Origin: Galeopsis tetrahit
Lineage: Eukaryota; Streptophyta; Magnoliopsida; Lamiales; Lamiaceae
Assembly (NCBI GenBank): GCA_963675135.1
Contig: OY776129.1
Coordinates: forward strand, 45,954,141 to 46,018,140
DNA length: 64,000 nt
Direction of reading: 5' to 3'
Shown piece by piece: positions 49,717 through 59,457 of this stretch (position 1 is the stretch's first letter; every line of letters begins with the position of its first letter). The notes under the pieces are model-generated. The model was not told where the DNA came from and made no database searches. It was given only the letters and a program-made list of their open reading frames with translations. Both the position numbers and the translations under genes were made by a program.

Positions 49717-50028
49717 AGAAAGTGTAAGGTCTTGAGACCATCTATGACCATTGTTTTGTGATTTTTTGCATTAATTCGTATCTTGCTGGATGTATTTTGT
49801 GGCTTCACCGGAGCTCTTTTTCCCTCTCTACGGGTTTCCCCTTTGGGGTTTTTCCGTAAAGAGGTTTTTAATGAGACCGGCATAGGTTATCTATGGCCTA
49901 TGTTGAAAACTGACAATAAATCAAGGAAGCATTATCCCTTTTTGAAGAAAGAGTTATTCAGAATTATTGTGTCTTGATTATCTTTCTCATATCTGAATGT
50001 GCGATGTATGAATATAACAACGATGAGT
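49717..50028 (+). other. Gypsy 3' untranslated spacer
   Basis: About 310 bp between the end of pol and the tandem array. No open frame resembling a known protein. Confidence 0.6.
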
Positions 50029-50700
50029 GGGAGAAACACTCAGAGGCCTAGAGGCCGAGGCGCTCCAGAGAGCCCTCACTTTACTCGAGACCCAAGTGGG
50101 TTACTGAAATGAGAAGATTTTATGAACTAAAATCTTTTAAGAAAAAGAATGGGAGACACTCAGAGGCCTAGAGGCCAAGGTGCTCCAGAGAGCCCTCACT
50201 TTACTCGAGACCCAAGTGGGTTACTAAAATGAGAAGATTTTATGAACTAAAATCTTTTAAGAAAAAGAGTGGGAGACACTCAGAGGCCTAGAGGCCAAGG
50301 CGCTCCAGAGAGCCCTCACTTTACTCGAGACCCAAGTGGGTTACTGAAATGAGAAGATTTTATGAACTAAAATCTTTTAAGAAAAAGAGTGGGAGACACT
50401 CAGAGGCCTAGAGGCCAAGGCGCTCCAGAGAGCCCTCACTTTACTCGAGACCCAAGTGGGTTACTGAAATGAGAAGATTTTATGAACTAAAATCTTTTAA
50501 GAAAAAGAGTGAGAGACACTCAGAGGCCTAGAGGCTGGGGTGTTCCAGAGAGCCCTCACTATATTCGAGACCCAAGTGGGTTACTGAAATAAGAAGATTT
50601 TATGAAATAAAATCTTTTAAGAATAACAGTGAGAAACACTCAAAGGCCTAGAGGCCAAGGCCCTCCAGAAAGCCCTTACCATACTTGAGAACTACAAAGA
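50029..50700 (+). repeat. 120-bp tandem array in the Gypsy 3' region
   Basis: The block CAGAGGCCTAGAGGC recurs at 50041, 50161, 50281, 50401, 50521 and (as CAAAGGCCTAGAGGC) 50641, an exact 120-bp period. Each unit also has CCAGAGAGCCCTCACT and AAATCTTTTAAGAA. The second to fourth units are nearly identical; the fifth and sixth are more diverged. The last is partial. Confidence 0.95.
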
Positions 50701-51092
50701 CTAGATAATTAAGGAAACAGGTCTTATGATCCAGGAGTCAAGAGAAGAGGGAGGATGATACCCCACAACCAGGTCACCTGAAATCAAAACACTGTACAAC
50801 CGAGAAATAATTCCAGAACAGCCTACAAGACCAACAAAAAGGGGGGGGGGGGAAGAGAACACACCTCCAACACATTCCTTGTTGATCTCGTAAGCTACTC
50901 ATGCAAGGAAGAGAAAGGCAACAAAACATGCAACATATCAAGCTAACATGATTACTACAAAAAGCCCCCACATATCCAGGAGTGTGGGGTCCCCTACAAA
51001 GTATGAAGAGAAAATGTTACGAGCAGAAAATAAAGAGTGTAGCAAAACAACAAAAAAGTAAATTGTTTGTGGTGATCATGGAAATATGAAAT
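50701..51092. other. Gypsy spacer between array and antisense gene
   Basis: About 390 bp of non-coding sequence including a run of ten G near 50840. It would be the 3' flank of the antisense gene. Confidence 0.5.
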
Positions 51093-53273
51093 TTAAACTG
51101 CTCGTTCAGCAGTAGTTTCCTCGGCAATAGCCCCCTCAACTTCAATTCCTTCAGCTCCTCCAGCAGCGCCCTCTTCCTCAGCAACATGGTTGCTAGATCC
51201 TCCACCTTCCTTCAGACCCTCCGTACCCCCCATAGCATCAGCAATGCCAGTCCCTCCATCCACCTCTGTTACCACTTTTGGAGCAGAAGCGTAAGGATAA
51301 ATAAGTGGCTCCAGAGGCCTTAGATCAGCCATACTTATCTTGGCAGCTTGCAGCTTGGCAATAGCCTGGCCCATCCCGGGTAGCCACCAAGGATTGTCAG
51401 GACTCTCCTGAGGATCCCCCAAGAATTTTGGAGGAGTAGCGAGTCGATCTAGATGGAACTCGCGAGAATAAGTCCCATCGAATCCCGGGGCCGAATGCTC
51501 GGCGACGGCGTTGCTGAAGCCGTGATCGATGAAGTGAGGGATATGTGGCCCCATGGCACAGAGAAAGCTCGAGCTCTTCAGGAAGCCGGATAACCACTGA
51601 GTATGAAGAGTTTCTAAGAACTCTTGGCCAAAGGGGGAAGTGAATAGGGACTTAATGCAAGCCTGCACCCCAGCATCCGGCAATTCACGCTCCATCCGCC
51701 CTACCTCCTGCACCAGACGCTTGATCCTGGTCGCATCCTGATTGCTTTGGGTCTGTAGGAGGGACAACTCCTCGGATAGAGCTTGGGCCCGCTTATGAGC
51801 CTTTTCCTTCTCCATAGTGATATCCTTGAGGGATGATTGGAAGGAGGACGCCTCGGCCCGGAGAAGCTCAAGCTCGGCCACCATCTCGACACCTTGATCG
51901 AGTATCTTAGCATAAGTGAGGCCAAGCTACAAAGAAAAGGAAAATAATGTTGGAGATATGAAGACAATAAAAGATCATGAAAATAAGAAATAACAGAAAA
52001 TACCTCTGAGAAAAGTTGAGCGCCATGAAGCAGTTGGTCCTCGGGAAGGGACGAATCGGATAAAGTAGTGTTGGAAGGAATAGGACATCGATCAATGAGA
52101 CGGTGGAGAGGTTCATATACAGAGGCGCCCTTCTCGACGAGAGTACGAGACGCTTTTCCCTTCTTTTTCTTAGAGGTCCCGCAGTCAGCAAAGACGGCGT
52201 TGGCAGCCGAGCGGGTTCTCTTGGCAACTGAACCTGGAACCTGAGTGGAAGAATTAGGGAGAGGAGGAACTTTCGAGGAACCTTCTGGAACCGAAGTTTT
52301 TGCTGAGCTCTCGAGAGCAGGAGATGAGGGAACTTTCGGAAGAACTTCTGGAGTGGATAACATAGGGGTTTTCACTATACTAAGAGCAGGAGCATCCCGG
52401 GAAATGTGAGATAGCCAACTCATCTCTGCAAACAACCAAGAAGATATTCAGAATACACGAAAGTAGCCATATGCAAGGAATAAAAATACAGCAGTATGGA
52501 GATTTTTTACCATCTTGAGGACCTAAAGGGAAATCTTGAGAACAAAAGCCGAAGTGGGAGAGGATGCGAGGATTTTTGCAAATATCAACGATATCAAAAT
52601 AGTCGTTCAGACGGATATGAGTGTTGAGGTTGGTCATAATGGTGTGATTGGAAACAGAATAAGCTTTCAGAGGGGGGGGGGGGATTACTCCCGGATTGTA
52701 GAATAACCAATCCCCGTGAGGAAACGGCCAATCAGTAGGGCTTGTAGCGAAAAAATAATAATCACGCCAAGATGAGTCTTCTTCATGGAGTTTTTTCAGG
52801 AATTTACAGACACGGGACCTTCGTCCGCTAACATAGAAAAATCCATCATTCACCTTACAAGAATGTTGGCTCAGGAATAGCTCGGCGGACGGATCACCCC
52901 CGTTCCCTTTCACCAAGATGAAAAAACCTATCATGGTACGGATGGCATTTGGAGTAAACTGGTTAAGAGGGATTTGCATGCGGGTTGATATGGCAGCCAA
53001 GTAGGGATGAATCGGAAATCGTAGTCCTGCCCTAAGATGTGCTTCGAAAAAAGCAAGAGTTCGAGGCTGGGAAATATCGGGGCGTTCGTTTGAGCGTGGA
53101 GCGCGAAAGGCATACTCCGACGGGAAACCGTAAGCATGAACAAGTGTAGTTAGATGAGCAGGGTCGATTCGAGAAGCAAGGGAAATCCTATTTTCTGGGC
53201 TCCCCGTCATAGAGGGGGTCGCTTCAGAAGAATTTTGGCTAGCGGTTTTCAGCAGAGAAGGAGGATTTGACAT
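51093..53273 (-). CDS. Antisense gypsy-type ORF (Transposase_28-like), 3 exons
   Basis: A reverse-strand gene lying between pol and the 3' LTR. Exons: 53273-52511, 52425-52004, 51926-51093; both introns are short (85 and 77 bp), GT-AG, and the joined frame is 2019 nt (672 aa) with no stop. The N-terminal region (LTTLVHAYGFPSEYAFRAP, then LRFPIHPYLAAISTRMQIPL and APNAIR-like NQFTPNAIRTMIGF) resembles the Pfam family named 'putative gypsy type transposon' (Transposase_28), by recollection of its pattern. The middle is Pro/Ser rich with a basic KKKKGK stretch. The C-terminal third begins with a coiled coil (MVAELELLRAEASSF...) and ends in a Gly/Glu-rich tail. Similar antisense ORFs are known in Tat elements such as Grande. 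The function is not known. Unlike pol it is intact. Confidence 0.75.
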
Positions 53274-53720
53274 TGATTTACAGTGATAATAAAAGAAGAA
53301 AAGAAGGATAGCTGGGTTACCTTGAGTAGAAGAACTATGGAATCAGGCGAGACGGCTGATGACGGCGGAAATCCGGGAGCACCAGAGAAGAAAGAGGAAG
53401 ACGGTGAAAAGATGAAGACGGTGAGAAGATGAGAGGAAAAGTGAAACTTGAAAAAAGTGAAGAGGGGAAACGGGGTAGTTGCGTGATGTAAATGAGGAGA
53501 GATAGGGGAAAGAACCGAGGGTTTTTCTCGGGATAGCGAGACAGAGAAAAGTAGTCGCGTGAGGTCCACGCGCGGAAGCCGAAAAGTCTCCCAGAATAAT
53601 AGGCGCGAAAAGTCTTTGGAGAAGAAAATGTTTTGAAACTTCCCCTCCAAAGCGGAAATGATACACGTCTCTCCAGAAATTGTTCTACTCTCATAAAAGA
53701 TGTCCCCCTTTTTTACGAGA

Positions 53721-53735
53721 GTAGGGGGGAGTAGA
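53721..53735 (+). other. Polypurine tract of the Gypsy element
   Basis: GTAGGGGGGAGTAGA directly before the 3' LTR, the usual plus-strand primer position. Confidence 0.75.
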
Positions 53736-54461
53736 TGATGCGGCCTAAAAATGTCACCCAATAAGGAGTCGACACGTGTATGAATGATAAGGTTGAGAAG
53801 AAAGGATTAAGCCATCTAGTGTTCTCTGGATAAAAAGTCTTCTCTGGAGGTCCCCGTGGAGGGAGCTCCGCCCGAAGATGAATATCAGAATCAAACAGTT
53901 TTAACATAAGATCGTGGGTCGTAAATATAGGGGATTCCCGCTATCTTTGCTCAAGACTTGATAAAGGGAAGACCTTATTCTCCTTTATTTTAGGAGAATA
54001 GGTCCACTAAGGGATAAGGCTGCCGAGCCTTCAGGGAGTGGAGAGAAAGGAGGACTGGATCTCCTCAGTAGGGCCGAGTCTCACGGGCAGCTCCGAAATA
54101 AGAGGAAGGCTTGACTTCCTCTTCAGAGGATATCTCTATAAATAGGTAATTTTGAAGATATTTCCAGGTTAGACACATATACGCTAAAACTTTACTATAC
54201 TGAATAAAAACGCCTTTCTGAGATTCTTTGAGAACTGATTTAAGATATCAAGGATCTTGAGATCCTTGGGAGATTTGATAAGCCCTATACTGACTTAGGC
54301 ATCAGAGTGTCCACACCGGACTCCCTTCCGGTGTGTTCTTTGCAGGTCAGCTCGAAGATTTCAAGTGAAGGTAGCCTACTCGGAACGATTATACGCGTTT
54401 GAGGAGAAGGACATCTAATTCAGAGGATACCCAATCCTCTTGTGCAAATTTTGGCACATCA
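53736..54461 (+). repeat. 3' LTR of the Gypsy element
   Basis: 726 bp. Differences from the 5' LTR seen by eye: CCCCCTGG/CCCCGTGG, CCCGGAG/CCCGAAG, GACTAGA/GACTGGA, ATCGGAG/ATCAGAG, CTCCCCTCC/CTCCCTTCC. Confidence 0.95.
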
Positions 54462-54465
54462 TATA

Positions 54466-54690
54466 TGTTGTTGTTTTTTTTTTGAATTACATTAAATACC
54501 CATCCCTTTTCCCCTCCTCACGACTGAAATCCACTATTTTTAAAATTCTTTACTATATATATATATATGTTGTTGTTTTTTCTTTTTGAATTACATTAAA
54601 TACCCATCCCTTTTCCCCTCCCCATGACTCGAAACCAGGATCTAAGGCCTACATGACTCGAATCCACAATTTTTAAAAATCTTTACTATA
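54466..54690 (-). repeat. Two truncated SINE copies
   Basis: Two segments (about 54466-54540 and 54567-54690) begin TATATGTTGTTGTTTTTT and continue TTGAATTACATTAAATACCC and CATCCCTTTTCCCC, matching the better-preserved copy at 55550-55659. The second also has GACTCGAAACCAGGATC, the B-box region read in reverse. Confidence 0.6.
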
Positions 54691-54702
54691 TATATATACT
54701 AG

Positions 54703-55533
54703 ATGACTCCCCGCGTATTACGCGGTATATTGATAAAAGTTACGAAATAATATTCAAAATAGTATAATTCATATTTTAAAAGATACACTTATAAAATTTA
54801 ATAGGTAAATTTACTTCTTATAATTTAAAATTTTATTATATAATTTTTTATTTTGAATATTTTTTTTAGTATGATGTAAATTTATTTTATCAATTAATTT
54901 ATAATATATATTCAATTACTGATAAAATTATATACAAATGAATTTATCTTATTAATTAATTAATTAAATTGATATATTCTATAAAATGTATAGATATATT
55001 TTTAGACAAAAGAACATAAAAGAGAACTTAATCAAAATAAGATATTAATTTATTTTAATTTTAATTAAGGTAAGACTTTCCATTTTAATATCAATGACAT
55101 GTATTAACCAATAGTTTAATTACACATTAAATTTTTAAAAAATCAATTTAATCTCCATGTGACACATCATCACATTTAACCATATGATGACATGTGGCAA
55201 AATTAAACTCCCTATTAGTATATAGGGGTGATGATTATATACAAATGAATTTATCTTATTAATTAATTAAATTGATATATTCTATAAAATGTATAGATAT
55301 ATTTTTAGACAAAAGAACATAAAAGAGAACTTAATCAAAATAAGATATTAATTTATTTTAATTTTAATTAAGGTAAGACTTTCCATTTTAATATCAATGA
55401 CATGTATTAATCAATAGTTTAATTACACATTAAATTTAAAAAAAATCAATTTAATCTCCATGCGACACATCATCACATTTAACCATATGATGACATGTGG
55501 CAAAATTAAACTCCCTATTAGTATATAGGGGTG
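54703..55533. mobile_element. Non-autonomous DNA element with internal duplication
   Basis: It starts with CTAGATGACTCCCCGCGTATTACGCGG and ends GTATATAGGGGTGAT, a type of AT-rich dispersed element common in plants whose superfamily I cannot name with confidence. It contains a tandem duplication with period 307: ATACAAATGAATTTATC at 54932 and 55239, both running to ACTCCCTATTAGTATATAGG. The two copies are nearly identical. Confidence 0.5.
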
Positions 55534-55549
55534 ATATATATGTTGTTGT

Positions 55550-55659
55550 TTTTTTTTTTTTGAATTACATTAAATACCCATCCCTTTTTCCCTTCCCATG
55601 ACTCGAAACCAGGATCCTAGGTAGTGGTGCTCTAACCACTAGAGTTATCACACTTTGTC
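55550..55659 (-). mobile_element. tRNA-derived SINE
   Basis: Read on the reverse strand it has an A-box-like TAGTGGTTAGAGC, a B-box-like GGTTTCGAGTC, then a short body and a poly-A tail with CAACAACA. A 16-base repeat, ATATATATGTTGTTGT, flanks it (55534-55549, 55660-55675), which fits a target duplication, though part of that repeat may belong to the SINE tail. Pol III promoter elements are implied. Confidence 0.7.
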
Positions 55660-55666
55660 ATATATA

Positions 55667-55937
55667 TGTTGTTGTGAAACAACTTAAACATATTACTTCA
55701 TATGTTGAGAAAGTGAACAATATGTAAAGAGTATATAAATACTTTATTCCTTTTCAAGTGTTTACTACAACATTTGCACACCCCTATTTATAGGTCTCAC
55801 TACAAGATTGAGAAGATGAAATGATAAGTGCACTATTAATGTAGGTACATGAACAACCTATGTATATCAAATGGCACATGGTGGATATTATGAAGGAAAT
55901 AAATGGACATTCACATAATATAAATTTATTTATAACA
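55667..55937 (-). repeat. 3' LTR of the reverse Copia remnant
   Basis: On the reverse strand it begins TGTTATAAATAAATTTATAT and ends GTTGTTTCACAACA, with a TATA-like CCTATAAATAGGGG at about 55790. A purine-rich GGTGAG precedes it. The edge at 55667 is uncertain by a few bases because of repeated GTTGTTG. Confidence 0.7.
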
Positions 55938-56014
55938 CTCACCTTGAATGTCCATTAGATAAGTAGGTAAAGACTTGGTAAAGACGTCACATTCCAATTT
56001 TGTATCTCAATTTC

Positions 56015-57590
56015 TCAAACGTTGAAGTAAGTAAAAGACTTAGTAACTAAATTAGGCAAATTATCACTTGAGTGAATTTGATGCATACTAATGTCACCCT
56101 TTTGCTGAAGATCGTGAGTAAAGAAGAATTTTAGATCAATATGTTTTGTCCTATCACCTTTAATAAATCCCTCCGTGAGTTGGGCGACACATGTATCATT
56201 GTCTTCATATATCACAGTTGGATTATCTTTCACTGAGCTTAATCAATTCACACTGTCCACAAATATGTTGTGTGACGGAACGCAACCAAACACATTCACG
56301 ACTTGCCTCGTGAATTGCTAGGTTATCTGCATGGTTAGATGGAGTAATGAAGTAGCAATTAAAGTTTGTTTAACAGAATGCCATGAAATAGATCTACCTC
56401 CATATGTGAACAAATAACTTGTTTGAGATCGGGTTTTGTGGGGTGTGATGATATGTAACCTGCATTTGCATAACCAACTAAACAAGGTTCTGATGAGTTT
56501 GAAAAATATAAACCTATATCCATTTTCCCTCTAAGGTATCGAAAAATATGTTTAATACCTTTTCAATGCCTATGTATTGGAGAAGAACTATATCTTGCTA
56601 ATAAGATAACAACAAATGATATATCAGGTCTAATGTTGATAGCAAGATACATTAGTGCACCTATTGCACTCAAATATGATACTTCTTGATCAAACAGTTC
56701 TTCATTTTCTTCGCGAAGTCGAAATTGATCTTTCATAAGTGTGCTTAAAGAATGTGCTTTATCCATATAAAATCGTTTCAGCACTTTCATAACATAAATG
56801 GACTGATGCAAAAAAATTCCGTTATCAAAGTGTTTAATTTGAAGACCCAAATAAAATTTTGTTTTACCAAGATCTTTCATTTCAAATTCCCTTTGGAGGG
56901 AAGCCACAACCTTTGATAACTCAGTAGAAGTTCCAATAATATTCAAATCATCAACATATACAACAATGTCCACATATTCACATCTAAATTTTTTAATAAA
57001 AACACAAGGACATATAGGATCATTGTTATACCCCTCCTTAATCAAGAATGCACTCAAACAATTGTACCACATGCAACCAATTTGCTTTAATCCATATAAG
57101 GATTTTCTCAACTTGACTGAATACATGTTTTGAGAATTCTCGTTTTTCATTAAAGATACCTTTAATCCCTCAGGGATTGTTATGTAAATATCTTTCTCTA
57201 ATGAGCTGTACAAATAGGCTGTAACGACAACTGTTAGACGCATTTCAAATTTTTTCTTGCATTGCCAGACTTATTAAAAAACAAAAAGTTATTGCATCCA
57301 CCACAAGAGAATAAGTTTCCTCACAATCAACACCTGGCCTTTGGGTAAAACCCTGTGTGACAAGTCGAACTTTATACCTCACGATTTCATTTTTCTCATT
57401 TATTTTTCGCACGAATACCCATTTATGCCCCACAAGTTTTATACCATTAGGTGCACGAACAACAAGTCCAAATTGTTTTCGTTTAATAAGAGATTGCAAT
57501 TCTGCATTTATTACATCTTTCCACATTGGCCAATTATCTCGTTTCCTACATTCATCAATAGACGTAGGTTCAGGATCCTCCTCATCTTAC
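56015..57590 (-). pseudogene. Copia reverse transcriptase and RNase H, broken
   Basis: Pieces in order: 57526-57245 (start of RT: LVGHKWVFVRKINEKNEIVR), 57243-56563 (SLYGLKQ, then VDIVVYVDDLNIIG, the catalytic YVDD, and FYLGLQI), a decayed gap, and 56233-56015 (RNase H end: VIYEDNDTC and RTKHIDLKFFFTHD). The normal MDVKTAFL motif is damaged, and at least two frame breaks are present. Confidence 0.85.
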
Positions 57591-58193
57591 ATTATATTGA
57601 TCGCTACATTATATGCAAATATATCGTCGACGTCGATCTTATTTCGGTTCCATCTTTCTCATGTTTTGATATAATTGGTCAATATTTCATCATTAATATA
57701 TTTCAGGCGCCTGAAATTTTTCAATGACTTCAATATCATTTTTTTGGACTTTAAGTAGTATGTAATAATTTCAACATGAATGTTCACATTATGACCATCC
57801 TTAATATTTGCTCCTTTTTTTCCGAGAATTTTTATCTTTGAACCGAGAGGTCTACCACGCTTCAGCCGTGCCGTAGACTCACCTGCAAAGGAAGATGGTC
57901 CTTCAGGGACATCGATTCTGTTAGAAGGATTATAAGATTAAATATAAGATTTCGTAACTCTTTTAAGGTCAGTAAATGCGTCCCGCAGTTGATTTGCAAT
58001 CATTTGACAATGAATTATCTTTTGAACTTCAAGTTCACATTGCTTTGTACGAGGATCCAGACAATTCAATGAAATTCATTCCATTAAATATTCCTTGCCA
58101 ACTTATTTCTTTCCCCCTAATGTTAGGAAAATTATCTCACTAAAATGACAATCAACAAACCTTGTCGTGAATAGATCTCCGATCAATGGTTAT

Positions 58194-58612
58194 TAGGGTT
58201 GTCAAATGGGTAGGCCCGGGCCAGCCCGGCACCGGCCCACCGGGCTAATGCATTATATCGGGCCGGGCTGGCCCGACCCGGATGGAATCGGGCCCATAAA
58301 TCTCTGGCCCAGTCTGGCCCTGGTCGGGTTGCCGGGCCATCGGGCCAAAATGGCCCGTTTTTTTAATAATTAAAAAAATATTAATATTTCATTTTTAATT
58401 GAATCCAACCCAATTTAATTTAATTTACTGTTAATGTATCAGATTTTTTCAATGACCCAATTTTATTTGAATTAAGTAAATTAAAAACCCAGCCCAATGC
58501 CTAATACGCATCCCAATCATTTCAATGGCCAAAACATCCCAACAATAGTATAACCTAAATAACATTCTTACGGCTAATGCGCAGCCCCAACTTTCAACTT
58601 CCATCTTATTCA
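58194..58612. mobile_element. Left part of a second hAT element
   Basis: It begins TAGGGTTGTCAAATGGG and shares the GGCCCGGGCCAGCCCGGCAC and CCATCGGGCCAAA blocks with the element at 48665. Its right end is absent because a Copia element starts at about 58613. The 8 bases before it, ATGGTTAT (58186-58193), are the predicted target duplication. Confidence 0.8.
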
Positions 58613-59390
58613 TGTTTGTTGATGTTGATATGAGTGTTATGTTTAATGATCCAACACTGACAGCCGAGTGTTGCGTTTAATGTTCCCAACACTCATGACA
58701 ACATCAGAATTTTCCCTTCCTTTTCTCACTAACTCTTATCTTACGCTTGTTGTCTAATGATGTCCCCAGAGCAGTTAGAAGACGTGGGCAACACCAAGTC
58801 ATGCCACTGCGTGGGAGTGAGAAGTTATTAGACCATGGTATAACAAGTCCCTAAATTCTAGGAGTGGTGGAGAGAAGTTCTACAACCGCATGATCTCAAG
58901 GTTGAGGCGATCATGGGAGTTGATGGTAGTTCGTGGATGAAGCCTATAAATACAGAAGCTGCCCTCGACACAAGATACACAAGAAGAAAAGCTGAAATCG
59001 ACTACTACTCTATTGAACGCTATATACGCTTCTAGTTAGGAAAAACCTTGTTTCTTCTTGTAGTTCTTCACATTATTATAAACCCGAATAGTAGTGTGTT
59101 AGAACATAGTCTTATTTACTAGGTTGTGTGATTAGATCTATGAGGGAGATAGTTTCATAGGATCTAGTAAATCTTTATACACTTTCGTAGTGTAATTATA
59201 CACCTCTAAGAGGTTGTACTCGTTTCACATATTTTTATATAGTGAACAGCGTAGATTATTTTATAATCTACGCAAATTTTGAATACTTCTATTTTCAGTA
59301 CGTGCAATTTAAATTCCGCTGCTTAGTGTTGTCTAGATTGTGCCAATACAACAGACAACATCTCTGATTTCGCACGCACACACACTTTCA
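58613..59390 (+). repeat. 5' LTR of the Copia element
   Basis: Starts near TGTTGATGTTGATATGAG; TATA box TATAAATA at 58945-58952; ends CACACACTTTCA two bases before the primer site. An alternative end at GACAACA (59360) would give better inverted termini but an unusually long gap to the primer site. Confidence 0.6.
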
Positions 59391-59392
59391 GT

Positions 59393-59405
59393 TGGTATCA
59401 GAGCC
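59393..59405 (+). other. Primer binding site of the Copia element
   Basis: TGGTATCAGAGCC, the standard initiator-methionine tRNA complement of plant Copia elements. Confidence 0.9.
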
Positions 59406-59457
59406 AACTACTTGATACACTAAGTAGAGATTCTGCTTAGAGTGTGTAAAATCTGAA

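Larger units (their letters stand above)
42349..54461 (+). mobile_element. Complete Ty3/Gypsy Tat-type retrotransposon
   Basis: 12.1 kb with two 726-bp LTRs beginning TGATG and ending CATCA, and a TATAT duplication (42344-42348, 54462-54466). The LTRs differ at only about five positions by eye. The primer site TGGCGCCGTCTGTGGGA starts two bases after the 5' LTR, and the polypurine tract GTAGGGGGGAGTAGA precedes the 3' LTR. Order: gag, protease, reverse transcriptase, RNase H, a second (archaeal-type) RNase H, integrase, tandem array, antisense gene. The second RNase H is the hallmark of the Tat lineage. Two stops and a hAT insertion disable pol. Confidence 0.95.
55667..58193 (-). mobile_element. 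Copia retrotransposon remnant, 3' half
   Basis: Reverse-strand fragment with reverse transcriptase, RNase H and 3' LTR. The 5' half is cut off at 58193 by a hAT insertion and is expected beyond the window's end. Confidence 0.85.

Noticed and set aside
50029..50700. Regular array that could be taken for a CRISPR or a coding repeat
   Set aside because: The whole 120-bp unit repeats with no unique spacers, the genome is a plant, and it sits in the known variable region of a Gypsy element.
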